Below are positions 12,716 through 24,750 of a DNA stretch of 64,000 bases, piece by piece. Position 1 is the stretch's first letter; the number at the start of each line of letters is the position of its first letter. The position numbers and the translations under genes are program-made. Source of the DNA: Triangularia verruculosa (Eukaryota; Ascomycota; Sordariomycetes; Sordariales; Podosporaceae); contig MU863887.1 in NCBI GenBank assembly GCA_033296885.1, forward strand, positions 351,962 to 415,961, given 5' to 3'. The notes below the pieces were generated by a model. The model saw nothing but the letters and a program-made list of their open reading frames with translations. It did no database searches and was not told where the DNA came from.

Positions 12716-14415
12716 CTTGACGGGATATGTATGATGATGATTATGGCGGTTTGCTATATGGATGGTAACAGTTAAGGAAGGAGTGTAGGTGGTTCATGGA
12801 CAGATACTCCAAGGGAAGACGAGACGAACGGGCTAGTCTTGCGTGGTTGATACGTTTATATTGGTGGTTACTTTTCATTTTCCGTCACCGTAATCGGGGC
12901 TTTCAAGCCCGTCACTCGAAGACAAGCGCTTTTCTGTCGATGCGCTTTCGATCTTGTATCATGGTGTTTCCCCTCAACAGTCCAACACCGGGAGTTTTTT
13001 TCCACCATGCTGACTGACGAACTGGAGCTGAGACTTCGCCACCATTAACCTCCCAGCCCATTCTACTCGAACCCTCCTCTGAAAAGCCGTGACTTCATTA
13101 CGTAGCATGCTGTCGTCGTGTACCCTTGGCACGCGCTCATCCCTACAAAAAGTGAACGTTGATGGTAATACTAGTACCTAATATTGTGAGAGCGTGATAA
13201 CACGTTTCCCGGGGTCTCCGGTGTTGCTCTCGAGCAAAGTCCCACCTAGGCACACGAAACCCGTGAAAAGCTGTCTAGAAGAGCAAATTCTTCCCGCAGG
13301 GTACCTGAGTCGGTCTTATCCGACTTGATGTCCTGGGGAATCATGACGGAGAAATAGTAAGACAAGGAGTCGCGTGGTGTAACTCAGCAACGGCACACAC
13401 ACGGGGGATAGCATCTGAGCTGGACAAGTACTAACGAGGGGAGGGGACGAAGTAACCTGTCACAAACGTGCGATCTAGTTGAACCGGTTCTCTTCGAGTC
13501 TGTCTGTCTTACTCTGTAGTCCCCCACTTTGTGAGCTGTACATTTCCGAGCTGAGCTGGGTTGAGTGGTATCTCTCGATCTGCTTCAGCCCCTCCCCTCG
13601 ACTCTTGCAATTTATCCTTGAATGTCTTAATGATCAAGTTGAGGCTATAAAAAGGCTATGTAATGTAATGATTTTGCACCTGACCAAAGCATCGGGTGCA
13701 AAATCAGAGAATCTCTCTTCTCAGCAACGAGTGCGGTCTACTATGCCTACCATAAAGCACCAAACGACAAGTGACAATACAATACAATAAGTAATAGTAG
13801 TAATAGTAAGTTAAATGATAAAAAGAACCCCAATTGCTCCTTTCCCGATGATATAGGCTCCCCCAGCCCCCAGACCATTCTTTACCCTACCCGAAGTCTA
13901 CCGAACATTGTAACCTCAAAAATGCATCTTCCAATCCTCCCCCTCCCCTTGCTGGCTCTTGGTTGACACGAATGCAAGCCCTCACTGCTGCCCCCTCCTT
14001 TCCAACGATTGTCTCTGCCCTCACTGCTCATGTTTGACTAACAGCACAAACAGTTGAACAGAAAAAGGAGAGACCCGTTTTCGAAAATGCATTTCTCTAA
14101 GATGAAAAAAAGGCCTTTGCTCAAGGCTCAGATTGCTGACAATGATGCCGCTGAATAGGCCAGGCTAAAACACCCTGGACCAATGTGATATGATATGTGT
14201 TGTGAAAAGTGAAAATGCCGATTTGAGTGGATAAGAAAAGGGGTATTATTTCTTCTTCAATGATGGTTATTGCTTCATCATAGCGCTGATTGTTGGATGT
14301 TCCCAGCCTTGTTTTGCTGAGAAGATCGCCAGGGGAACAGCCCCTGGAAGCATATAAAGAGTGCGCACAAATGTGCTGGGCTCAAGCTGCTTCTGGTCCA
14401 TGCCTGTCCATGTGT
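12716..14415. other. Intergenic region, no gene seen
   Basis: About 1.7 kb lies between the start of the secreted-protein gene and the 3' end of the Spg1 gene, on the same strand. It includes the presumed promoter of the former and a long 3' region of the latter. The one open frame above 100 codons (from 13479, plus strand) has no coding character. Confidence 0.5.
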
Positions 14416-15602
14416 TTAGACAGACTGGTAGAGTAACAATGGCTCACCAACATTGCTGATTTCAGGAATTGTGCACTTCAGGTCGAAAGCCTTGGAGAGC
14501 ACGATCTTGAAAATCTGTGGGAAAGGAAAGGGTCAGAGATGATACGACTTGGAAAGCACACAGAGGACAAGGGGCGGGTGTACCTTTTGAACGTTGATAC
14601 TGTGACTTGTGCTACTAAAGATCAATGCGGCGCGCATCGCCTTTGCAAAGCGGCGGGCCTATCACACTTCCGTTAACCGGGAACAACATGCGTAATTGAG
14701 CAAAAGCAAAGTCATACCTGAGTCGATATCTCTTCCTGCTCCTCGCGTGACAAGTTCACAAAGTGGTCGTACTTTGTACCAACAAGAACAGGAATGGCCG
14801 TCTTGTTGAAGCCGCGCCCCTGGCGATACCATTCCTTGATGCTGTTCAACGTGCTCTTGCGAGTCAAATCGAACATGAACAGAATGGCCACAGCATCATT
14901 GCACACCAACGGCAGCATGTTCACAAACTCACGCTGACCGCCGAGATCCCAGATGCTGAAGGTAATCTCGGTGTTTCTGATGCTGATTGTCTTCTCCATA
15001 AAGTTGACACCGAGTGTCTGAATGTAGTCCTCGTCCCAGGACCCCTCGACGTATTTGACCATGAGACTCGTCTTGCCAATTTGGGCATCACCAACCATGC
15101 CCACTTTGATGACCACGTGGTTGCGACCGTTGTTCTGCCCATCTCCAGCTGCCCCTTGTCCATTACTACTGCTGGCGGTTGGCGCCTGTCCCGAGAGACC
15201 AGATGGGGGACGCGAAAGCGAAGGCTGCTGCAGTGGCTGGCTTCCATATCGAGCAGTCGAATCAGGGTCGATGTTATCGTTCATATGGGGCGAGTTGGCA
15301 ATCCCTAGGCCATTTTCTCCAGAGGAAGATGGACCATGGTGTCGGTCCTGGAAACCATTTAGATCTGAAGCCCCATAGTCGTTCGCAGGCTGAACGGTAT
15401 CCTCCATTCCGGCCATGGAGTCATCTTGCAGCTCGACTGGGGCTTGGTTATAGGTAGGAGTGGGGGTCAGAGCAGAGTCCGAGTAGGCGTGAGCCGCAGC
15501 ATGATCTTGCTCCATGGTGTTGGGGTCGGCGTCGTGGAAATGAGCTGGAGATACCTCGGGTTGGATGGAGGGTTCCTGGTAGAAGGCGGTAGAGGGGTTC
15601 AT
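14416..15602 (-). CDS. spg1: Septation/mitotic-exit Ras-like GTPase Spg1/Tem1
   Basis: Small GTPase at the top of the septation initiation network, acting at the spindle pole body. Three exons (15602-14718, 14658-14584, 14514-14416) give 352 residues. The GTPase core begins near residue 160 with [12 protein letters not shown] (P-loop), then WDLGGQREF (switch II), and GTKYD in place of NKxD, a variant typical of Spg1/Tem1. The end [19 protein letters not shown] matches the family C-terminus. It is obtained only if the GT inside GTTGGTGAGCC is not used as a donor. The first 160 residues are a Pro/Ser/Gln-rich disordered extension that the yeast proteins lack. No C-terminal prenylation motif is present, as usual for this family. 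Confidence 0.95.
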
Positions 15603-17286
15603 GATCAGTCGCGGTCGTGGTGGTCGGAAGGCGGTCGATCGCTTGAACTAGAAGAACAAGCTCTAAAGTATAGCAGTCGATCGGGAGGCGGGAGTAGTCG
15701 TAGTTGAAGAAGGAGAACGTGGCGGTCGGGTCGGTGGTCGATAGTCCAAAGCTAGGCTAGCGACAAGTTCATGGAGACGTAAAAAACAGGGAGCTGATGC
15801 TAGCTGGGCGAGCGAGGTGTAGGGGTAGGTAAGCTTGGTAAAGTAGCCCAGTCGGGGAGTTATTAAACCAAAGCCAGAGATGGTGTTCGTCTCAACTCTC
15901 AAACGCAGTCAAATCGGTGGAGAAGTGAAGATGGGCATCCGCAGGAGAGCAGAGCAGCGAGCCAGGGCAAGATGCAGGTCGCAAGTGCGTGCGTGCGGAC
16001 GGTGCGGTGCAGTGCGGAGCCGGATCGGATCGTCGTCAGGCTAAGTATCGTGGAACCCAGGCTGTCGGCGCGCCTGGCCAAGGAACAGACGACAGGCAGG
16101 CGACAGCAGGCAGAGGAACAGACTTGGGACTTTTTGAGGCCCAGGTTTGAAGCGCTGTTGGATCGTCTGAGGCCAAATCGTGGGGAAATGTGGGAGTGAG
16201 TGCAGTAGCCGGTACCTTAACTGCTTGACTGCTGCAGGAGAGAGCAAGGGGAGGTCAGAGGGGAACCGAATCGAAGCCACTGTGGTGCAAGGCCAAGCGC
16301 GCGAACTGACGGTTACCCACCACGGCACTCTTCCGACTCCCGATCGACTCGTCCTGTCCACTCAGCTGGCGTTTTCAGTTAATTGAGCCCAGCACACGTC
16401 ACTATCTCTGCTCGAGACGCGCTGCACAACACGCGACGCGATCAGCCCGATGCTTTGCTTCTCTTGTTGGATGTAGATGGCTTTGAAGCTATCATTGCTT
16501 GCATCTTCAGGGGATGAGCTACATATGTAAACAATCAACAAGAGCCACATTTGACAAGTCCAGCCATTGGAAGAACCAGCCCTGCTTTGTTTGCTATATC
16601 AGCATTGTTATCAAATCTCCAGGCTGCCCTCTTGCGAACGCGGGGTCAACTGTCATTTGTTTGGTTCCCCTCCACGGACCCAGAGTATTGGACGGACACT
16701 CCAGCCACACGCCTTCTGGCTGCATCTATATGCCGGCTAACAGAATAGGTACATCGCCCGGCTTGAAGGCAGCATAAATTCCTAGAATATTCATTTGAGC
16801 CGCCAATTGTGGATATCAAGCCAACAATGCTCTGGTGTTCTGTTGCTTACCGAGCAAAGACAGAGAAGGATATCACAATGATACGACCAAAGTCAAAACC
16901 AAGTTTGGAGCGCAATTAGCTCTCTTTGGCTCCAAGGCTCAACCTTGACATTTTACAGCATCACGTCCGCGTTGAAGATGACCTCACATGGAGCTTCAGA
17001 CTCCACCATCATCAGGCAGAGCTTCGAGTTTATTATGTAAGACGGGCTCGGCAGCTCGGTCCCCTGCTGTTGCTTTGACTGGCTGGCTGGCAGCTGGCCG
17101 GCACCCACCGGCCCAATCACCGGAAGTGGCTTCCGACAATCGCAGTGGTACACTACTCCGTCCCGTCTCTTTATCGGTAGCGTCATACGATTTATTATCT
17201 CTGGGCTCTTGTGATTGTGCGTGTCGACAACCTCATACTCACCGTTTGTTTCAGATACCCATCCCCTTTATAAAACCAAATCTAAA
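15603..17286. other. Divergent promoter region, no gene seen
   Basis: About 1.7 kb separates the divergent Spg1 and H-protein genes and should contain both promoters. Open frames on both strands are short and lack recognisable content. Confidence 0.5.
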
Positions 17287-17889
17287 ATGGCCTCAATTGC
17301 CCGGTGCCTAAGGGCTGCCCGCCCATCAGCCTTCGCTGCTGTCAGGAGCTCTGTCTCCCGCACCGTTGCCGCCCGCCCATTTTCTGTCACCGCATCTAGT
17401 GAGAACCCCTCCAACCTCGGCCCTGAATTGCGCCGGACATTCTTACTCAGAATCCCGAACAATAACTAACCACAGACCTCTCTAGACGAGATCAGGAAAT
17501 ACACCAAGGAGCACGAATGGATTGACCTCGCCGCCGACAAGAAGACCGGTGTCATTGGCATCAGCGAGTACGCCGCCAAGGCCCTCGGCGACCTCGTCTA
17601 CGTCGAGCTCCCAGAGGAAGGCAGGACTGTCAACAAGGGCGATGCCATTGGCGCTGTCGAGTCCGTCAAGAGTGCCGCCGACATCAACGCCCCCGTTAGC
17701 TGCAAGATCACCCAGATCAACCTCGTGCTCGAGGAGAAGCCCGGCAACCTCAACCAGGTCCCCGAGGATGACTCTCACGGCGGCGGCTGGATCGCCAAGG
17801 TCCAGGTTGACGAGCAGGGTCTCCAGGACTTTGAGGCGCTCATGGACTCTGAGCAGTACAACGAGTTCACTGCCACTGAGGAGCACTAA
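17287..17889 (+). CDS. gcv3: Glycine cleavage system H protein, mitochondrial
   Basis: Lipoyl-carrying H protein that shuttles the aminomethyl group between the P, T and L proteins of the mitochondrial glycine decarboxylase complex. Two exons (17287-17398 and 17486-17889) give 171 residues. The N-terminus is a presequence rich in Arg, Ala and Ser. The mature part begins RKYTKEHEWIDL and contains the lipoylation site in GAVESVKSAADI, where the Lys carries lipoate. The intron has a CTAAC branch at 17466-17470. The nearest AG after it (17475) would break the frame, so the next AG at 17485 is used. Length and motifs are normal for the family. It converges on hem3. Confidence 0.96.
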
Positions 17890-18344
17890 GTAGAGACATG
17901 GTATGATGAAGAAAGACAGGAATCGAGAGGGGCGAGAGGCCGGCGAGGAGCTCGTCCGGGGGTATACGGTTATGGGTTTTCAATTTCCGGACAGTTCAAC
18001 CTGATAAATACAAGGGGCCCGAAGAAGGGATCTGTACCATAAGGGACAAGGGATACCGGGGGCAAAAGGGTGTTTTGGTTTTTTCGTGGGTGCGCATCTC
18101 GACTATGATGACAAGAACGAGTTACGACGGAGAGAGTCAGCATTGCAATGGCGCAAACATTGTGCCATTCCAGATACCCGTCGAGGGCTAACCAGAGAGC
18201 TCTCAACGGCTGATTATAGAAACAAATGATCCAACAATTGGAGTAGAAAAACCGTGAGATTTATCAATTGTGAAGCATGAGCAAGCCTGTCGCTATTCTA
18301 TTTTTTGTGATCCACCCAAAACACAACCGAAAACGATGAGCATC
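17890..18344. other. 3' region between convergent gcv3 and hem3
   Basis: No gene is seen. The stretch is the combined 3' flank of the two convergent genes. Confidence 0.5.
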
Positions 18345-19388
18345 TTAAGCATCGCTGACCTTAAGCGCACCCGGCGCCGAGTCACGAAGCTTGTTGATAA
18401 CATTAAGAATCTCCTGAGCACCCTCAGCAGCCAACTTCTCAGCCAGACTCTTGCCCAAGGCCTCGGCCTCCTCCAAACTCTCAATCTTCTCTGTCCTCTC
18501 CCCATCCACCGCCTTCTTCCCGTCCAAACTAACTACTGTAACCTTCAGCCTCAACTTCTTCTCCCCCTGATCCTCAACCCACTTCGTCTCAACCCCAATC
18601 GGCACCGAACAACCCCCCTCCAACCTCCTCATCACACTCCTCTCCGCAAACGCCGCCACCATCGTATCCCTATCAATCGCCGCCTGAATCAACCTCTCAA
18701 TCTTCTCATCCCCCTCCCTAATCTCCAACCCAAGCGCCCCCTGGCCCACCGCATGCAACAGCCCCCCTCCCTCCGTCGAGCTGTCCAGAAACTGTCCAAT
18801 CCTCTCATCGTACCCCAACCTCAACAACCCCGCCGCCGCCAGAATAATCGCATCATACTGCCCCCCCTCCTCATCACACTTTGCCAACCTCGTATCAATA
18901 TTCCCCCTCACATCCCTAAACACCAACCCCTTATAACTCCTCTTCAACTGCGCCGCCCTCCTCACACTTGACGTCCCCACCACTGACCCCTCAGGCAAGT
19001 CCTTCAGCGCTTTATACTTGCCCCCTTGATGCTTCGGAAAAACAACCACATCCCTCGCATCCTCTCGCAGAGTAACCGCACCAAGGACACACCCCTCCGG
19101 CAGGCTCGTCGGCATGTCCTTGAGCGAATGCACAATAACATCCACCTCCTTATTCATCAACTTCGCCTCCAGCTCCGACGTCCACAGCCCCTTCCCCAGC
19201 GACGGTAGCGGCGTGGTCGTGTCCCGGTCGCCCATCGTCGCCATGGAATGGACCTCGAACTTCACCGACGTACCGGCCGCTTTCGAGAGGGCCGCGATGA
19301 CGAGGTTGGTCTGCGCCATCGCGAGCGCGGAGCGGCGGGTGCCGACTTTGACCGTGTACGACTCTTGTTGTTGTTGTTCCGAGGCCAT
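18345..19388 (-). CDS. hem3: Porphobilinogen deaminase (hydroxymethylbilane synthase)
   Basis: Third enzyme of haem synthesis, in the cytosol: it joins four porphobilinogen molecules into hydroxymethylbilane. A single uninterrupted frame of 347 residues matches the family length. Visible landmarks are KVGTRRSALAMAQ at the start, HSLKDMPT, GTSSVRRAAQLKR and RGNIDTRL. The cofactor-attachment loop is GGCSVPIG, with the dipyrromethane-binding Cys at about residue 260. The plus strand across the gene is very C-rich, so the coding strand is unusually purine-rich compared with neighbours. No intron is needed. The gene converges on gcv3 and shares its orientation with the PLAC8 gene upstream. Confidence 0.97.
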   Translation of the reverse strand: MASEQQQQESYTVKVGTRRSALAMAQTNLVIAALSKAAGTSVKFEVHSMATMGDRDTTTPLPSLGKGLWTSELEAKLMNKEVDVIVHSLKDMPTSLPEGCVLGAVTLREDARDVVVFPKHQGGKYKALKDLPEGSVVGTSSVRRAAQLKRSYKGLVFRDVRGNIDTRLAKCDEEGGQYDAIILAAAGLLRLGYDERIGQFLDSSTEGGGLLHAVGQGALGLEIREGDEKIERLIQAAIDRDTMVAAFAERSVMRRLEGGCSVPIGVETKWVEDQGEKKLRLKVTVVSLDGKKAVDGERTEKIESLEEAEALGKSLAEKLAAEGAQEILNVINKLRDSAPGALKVSDA

Positions 19389-20050
19389 CTTGTCGGTATC
19401 GTTCTCTCTGTACTCGAGAAAAAAAAAGACCCTGAAACTTTCCTCGAGAAAAAGTAGCTTGTACTACTATAAATCGTGTCGTTCTTCTCTAACCTCGACA
19501 GAAAAAGACGACAGGGTGGCCCCAATTGCGATTGAATGTTGTTTTCTGCAGGTGCGATGGATGAATGCAAAAAAGGACAAATGCAAGTTTTAATTATCCA
19601 GCAGCAGCAATAGTAGGGAAGACACACAATCCGATGAATCACACCCCGCTTCGGCCGAGGGACAAAAGTTGACCGCAGGAAGTTTTGGAAGTCGCTATAG
19701 CGGGGTCGATTTGTCAATTGTCGACAGGAGCCCGCTGTCAAAAACCACTGCGGGGGCGGGGTACTTGTGTCATGGTGGCCCTCAACACCAGGCAAGTCCC
19801 TTCTTATCATCTTGGTAGAGACCACCAAAGAGCATCGTTCAGGGGCAAAGACAGAATCACGGCATTCCGACCCCCGGGGAAAAAATGGAACAAAAAGTAT
19901 TCATAGGACTACCAACTATCAATTCATCTATCCCTACTCGCCTTCATCTCTAGGTTTTGTTGTTCATTATTGATTACACCACCATCGTCTCTCAGGTATC
20001 ATCATCATCATCCAACCCCCTTCCTTCCCCATCCCACCTTTTCATCCCAT
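19389..20050. other. hem3 promoter and 3' region of the PLAC8 gene
   Basis: No gene is seen. The stretch should contain the hem3 promoter and the 3' untranslated region of the next minus-strand gene. Confidence 0.5.
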
Positions 20051-22140
20051 TTACTTTTGCGCATTCTCCTTGTGATTACTCCCCCTACTACTCCCCCGAC
20101 TAGCCTTCCTATCCTCCTCCAAAAAGTGCTCCAGCAATTGATGCGCCCGCTGCGCGACCTTGACATCCTCTCTCAGTAGATGCTCCGGCACCCTTCTCTG
20201 CCCAGAAGGAGAGTCAACCCTCTCATCTTCTCCAATCCCATGCTCCTGCGGTCCTTGCTCACCCCAGCTCTGCTCAACCCTCACATCATCCCCCATCTCA
20301 TGCCCCTTCACGGGGAAAAGCGCAGGACTCTTGACCCGGCCATCAGCATGCAGGTCATGCTCCTCATACTCCTGTCTCGGGCTCGGCGTCAGCACCTTCT
20401 GATCTTGACTCAGACTATGCTGCACATTCAGCCTCTGTAACTCGGGTGCAGGAACCTTCTCGTCAAGATGAATGCCATGCGCAAAAGCCCTCGAAGTCGG
20501 AGTAGGCACCCGGTTGTCCCGAGAAAGGTTATGTTCCCTCGCCTTTCCAACAGGTGAATCAACTCTTTGATCCTCACCAAGCCCATGCTCCTTGATTTCC
20601 TGGCCGGAGACATCAACCTTGACATCCTCCTCCAACACGTGCTCTCCCTCTGCCATCTCAACCTCCCCTTCCTCCTCCAAAATCTGCTCAACAAGCTCAT
20701 CTTGCCTCAAGCTATGCCCTCTGGGGCCTTCCTCTCTTACACCAACCTTCGGATCAACGCTGATACTGTGCTGCTGTTCCCCAGGCAATATTTCTTGCAC
20801 CCTGATATCAGCCTCGATCGGATGATCTCTGGGCTCGATAACCAACTGCACAACCCTCGGATCATGCCCAAGAGAATGTCTCTGCACAGAGCCCCTCCCA
20901 TCAGGTACCCGAATGTCAATGCTGAGGCTGTGATTTCTTGGCGAGTGAATCGTATGAGGAACCTGAACATCGGCACTGATGCTATGATCTGTCACAGTAG
21001 CTCTGCGAAGTCTTGCCGGCGGTGGTGGTTCAGAAACAAAAACCTCCCCAGGCTGAACTTGAAGCATCGCCAGGTTAGGCGAGTTCCTGTCGATCTCCGC
21101 CAGAACAGTCGTAGCCTGCTCAACAAGGTTGCTTGCTTGCTCGAATCCGGGAAATTGATGTTCCTCCTGATGTTCGTTAACCGGAAAGATCACCACCTTC
21201 TTCTTGCCGCCACAATTAGGACAAATAGTATGAGCCTGGCCAGGCAGCGCCAAAACTCCCTTCTTGCCCTTCTTGCCCTTCTTCGTAGGCTTGCAATCAT
21301 CAAGACAATACTTCTCCGGCTTGGGCAAACCAGTCTTCCCATTAGCCTGCCCCTGCTTCTGCAACCACCCCTGAACCCCCGCCAAACCAGGAATATTCTC
21401 CCGCTTTTGCTGAGCCTGTCTCGGATCCTCAGAGCTGTCCCTCTCCGTGATAGGCGTTAGTATCTGATTCCTTCTCGCAAAAAGATCCAGCGGACTTCCC
21501 ACACTCGGAATCTGAGGTAGTTGGTCCTTCGGGTAAAGCGGAACGTCACGTAGCCCCTGGTCAGTCTCATGAGTATGAGAAGCAGTCATCTGCGGCTCTG
21601 ACCGATATGCGTCATTGACAGCCATCATGTACATTGGCCGAAAGCTATTCTCCCCAAGAGGCATAGGCGCCTGCATGAGCATAATATTGTTTCGAAGTTC
21701 CTCTCTCTTGCGAACCTCCAGTTCGTTGCGGATGAGGGAGCAGGGCTGGCAGAAAATGCCTTGGGCAATGTCGTCCGAGTATTTGCCTTGGATGCCGTAT
21801 GTTTTTCGTACATGATGGGTTTGCTTGCCGACGTAGACGCCGCTGCCGATGCCTTGGACATGTTAGTGGGCTGATATTGTAATGTTGTGAGCGGGGAGAA
21901 CCAACATAGGGTGAAGGAGCAAAGGAGACAGCAGTTCCAGCACTGCTCGTTGCATCCCTTGTACTTTTTCATGTCGAGGGGGTCGTCATTGTTGGCTACT
22001 CGGTTGAGACGGTAGTTGGTTCTGCCGAACTGGTCGAAGCCGATGAAGCATGAGCGGGGGCAGATGCCTCCTTTGCCAGGCTCGCAGAGGCCGGCTTGCC
22101 AGTCATCTGGGCGGGGCTGGACACGAGATCTCGAGGACAT
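20051..22140 (-). CDS. PLAC8-family Cys-rich protein with 16-copy C-terminal repeat
   Basis: About 678 residues from two exons (22140-21906 and 21852-20051; donor GTTGGT, CTAAC branch near 21862, acceptor AAG). The N-terminal 120 residues carry the PLAC8 pattern: GLCEPGKGGICPRSCFIGFD, a GCNEQCWNCC cluster, then GIFCQPCSLIRNELEVRKRE. PLAC8 proteins are membrane-associated and linked to cell size or metal handling in plants and fungi. Around residues 215-260 a CLDDC segment and a CPNCGGKKK knuckle may bind metal. From about residue 365 to 670 the protein is a chain of short repeats with core H-x-[ILM]-x-x-D-x-[RK]-V. I count 16 copies, spaced about 15-30 residues apart, such as EHGLGEDQRV and NHSLSIDIRV. 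The domain call is good; the role of the repeat is unknown. Confidence 0.85.
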
Positions 22141-22711
22141 TTTGCTGCAACACCAATTAGAGGAGAGAAAAAGAAAGACGATCGGAGTGCTTTGGTAATG
22201 ATATCGGCGTCGGCGGCTAGGGGTGGATGTGATAAAGAGACGGCTGTGGTATGGATGGAAGATCAAGAGAGGAAGAGATGATATCCATTGCTGATGATTC
22301 GAATCGTCTCTGTTCTTTCGGCACTGGTTCCTTCCACATAAACTAGGGAAGTGAGCTGATGGCGGCTCTTGCTGTCGCCAGATACTGTTATTACTATGAG
22401 CCAGCAAGTCCCGAGCTGCCGACGTTGAGGTCAGTGCGGATTATGGCAAGTGCTGCTTCGAAGGTGATAGCTCCGCCTTTTGAAAGCTTCCTACCCTGTT
22501 CTGACGTTCTGCATTTTAGACTTGCCGGGAAATGACCAGCGCTGCGCTTGAGGCTGTAGTTTCCAAATCACTCGTAATGCTGAGATTGGTAAGAGGCCGT
22601 CCCGAGGCGGAAGAAAAATGTGGATTGATAATGAAGCTTGGCTAAGCTATTGAAACACTCGTTTGCCAAAACACATGCCTCCGGGTAATCACATCTCACT
22701 TTTCCGTAGGA
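22141..22711. other. Promoter of the PLAC8 gene and 3' flank of the mitochondrial gene
   Basis: No gene is seen in this 570-base interval between two minus-strand genes. Confidence 0.5.
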
Positions 22712-23304
22712 TCAACCCTTTGAGAAGGCTGTTTGTCGTGAAGCTTCTGAGCTTGCTGCTCTCGGTGTCAGGAAGGTCGTTACCTCAGGGGTGGCGTCAC
22801 TTACGCTTTCATGGGAGTCATCCATCTCCTTAGACGGGCCGTCACTATCACCAGAGCTTGAGGGTGTTGGCGGTCCTTCGTCGCCGCTATCGCTGCTGTT
22901 GGATGAGGCACTCGCTTCACCATCCTTGTCTCCAGACTTTGAGTCTGCACCTTGGTGGTTTTTTGAAGCCTCTTCATGTCCACCTTCTTCGGAATGCCGG
23001 TCATGGCCGCCATGACCAGGGTGAGCTGGTTTAGAAGGCTTATACATGAGGAAGACGCCAGAGACAGTTATTCCTACGGCGAAAAGCTGCCTGGTAGGGA
23101 AGCACACCACAAGGTGAGTATTGGTGACTCGCTCGATGAAACACCTCCTTTGGTCACTTACCACGGGACATCGCTTGACTTTGCAGCGCTTCCCTGGGCA
23201 CTGGCGTATCCCCTCCGACCAAGGGGATGACCCAATTGAACCGGGATAGGCCGTCTGCAAGCGGAGCGAAGGCTCGAGCGAACTGCGGAGACTCGTGTCC
23301 ACAT
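22712..23304 (-). CDS. Small mitochondrial inner-membrane protein, unknown function
   Basis: About 173 residues from two exons (23304-23162 and 23090-22712). The start at 23304 is chosen because it gives a textbook mitochondrial presequence, MWTRVSAVRSSLRSACRRPI, ending near RRGYASAQ. The other frame open across this exon has no such content. Splicing at GTAAGT rebuilds a Trp codon and leads straight into one transmembrane segment (LFAVGITVSGVFLMY, about residues 50-64). The rest is a His-rich and then acidic Ser/Asp/Glu-rich tail of about 100 residues, probably in the matrix or intermembrane space. This architecture is a conserved fungal type, but I do not know its function. Confidence 0.82.
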
Positions 23305-24750
23305 GGTTGGGTGTTCTGAGACTCCAGACGAAAGCTGTGCTGAGTATGCGAATGGTGACCAGAGAACCTGCCCTGGGGATTATTCAGATAAAACAATCGG
23401 ATGGCTGGCGTGATTGCTTCCAAAGCCCTCCATCATTGTCCAATGGCTGCGGCTGGGCTGACGTATACGGTAAGAGGGGGAGGTACCTGTTAAACAGTGT
23501 CAAGGTGGCCATCGTTGAGGTATCTGCCATTCTACCGTCGGCTGTTGGCCCAAGCTCCTTGATGTTACCGTCCCCGCATTCGAGTTCTTGCTGGTAAACG
23601 GAAAAGCGAGCTCCAGTTTCGACATTCTGAGATATGAAGCCATCACCAAAGCCATATTGGAGGTTCTTCTGGCAAAAGGTTCGACGTCGCAGTTGCTGGT
23701 GGTCGTTGAACCTGCCAAGACCCTAAGGCCAAGCTTCCATCCGGCGGGCCTAGTGGATCTCGGCACTGTTTGACATCTCCGTGCAGGGTTCAATGCTGCA
23801 GTGGTGGCGCTGGAAGCCATCAAGCTGGACTTGAGAACTGTTCCTCCGGTGACATAGAAATTGGTGAGTCCATCCAGAGGAACTCAGCATTGGGAACCTT
23901 CTATCTCTGTAGCGTATATAAGGAGGCATATGGCAAGCTCAAGGGCCAATATTTGTTCATCAACAACGAAATGGCTGGTGAGTCTTTTGCTGAATCACTC
24001 TAGCTACTTGGGGTTGGCAATGTCTCATCGGTTTATATGCTTGCTTTAGAATGGCCCAGCGATGCTGTCACTAAAAGCAGGCGCTGTATACCCATTAATC
24101 TATTGAGGACTTAGGACTCTGCGAACTGTGAGTCTCGAAATGATGAATAGCCTGGCAACGATAATTGATACACATCAAGCACCTTCAGAATGCATTCCTG
24201 AATTTTAACTGTCGATCCTGGAAGATAAAATGTATATCGACTGCCTTTATTATATAGTACTGCTCCGATGCCTGCAAACTGTATTGTTTGCCTCTCGGAT
24301 ACGGTATTAAACTTCAAAGATTTCATTTACTTCTTGCGAGGCTTGCCCGAGTCTCCTTGGGTACCTGACCTGATTTATTGTGGCTCACCTCAGGCTGCCC
24401 ACCTGCCCACCTGCCCATAAGTAATGATAAGTGGAGACTCCTCACCCCGCGATAACTCATCACCCCACCACCAAGCATGACGCCTCTCCCCCACAACGTC
24501 GAAGCTGCCTAACCAGACGTCCCCAAGCTTCCTCCTGTTTGCAACAGTGCATTTGCAAACTCCATCACTACGCCAAGAATCTGCCTTCCTCCCTTCATCG
24601 TAAGTGTTTGGCCTCCTCGCCTGGTGGCTCGCCAAGAAGCACAACTGACAAGCAGACAGTCATCGACGAGGCAGGCTACTTGAACCCCAACATAGTTGAT
24701 ACTGCATCACGATCACCGCCCTCCCGACCGGCCATCGCCAGCTAGTCAAC
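23305..24750. other. Intergenic region upstream of CAND1
   Basis: About 1.4 kb between the divergent mitochondrial-protein and CAND1 genes. Apart from the possible gene remnant at 23540-23990 and the CAND1 leader just before 24751, nothing is recognised. A short repeated CCTGCCCACC motif lies near 24400. Confidence 0.45.
23540..23990 (+). pseudogene. Possible remnant of a spliced gene
   Basis: Three plus-strand stretches look like decayed exons. One is near 23560-23680 (reads VTVPAFEFLLVNGK, then EAITKAILEVLLAKG). One is near 23786-23850 (reads GFNAAVVALEAIKLDL). One is near 23909-23980 (reads KEAYGKLKGQYLFINN). CAG acceptors and GTGAGT donors flank some of them, but no arrangement gives one open frame with a start and a stop. 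The parent family was not recognised. This could also be chance. Confidence 0.25.

Noticed and set aside
14400..14470. Extra intron and longer C-terminus for Spg1
   Set aside because: Reading through gives [10 protein letters not shown] and a stop, which is the family's normal end. The extended version adds unrelated residues.
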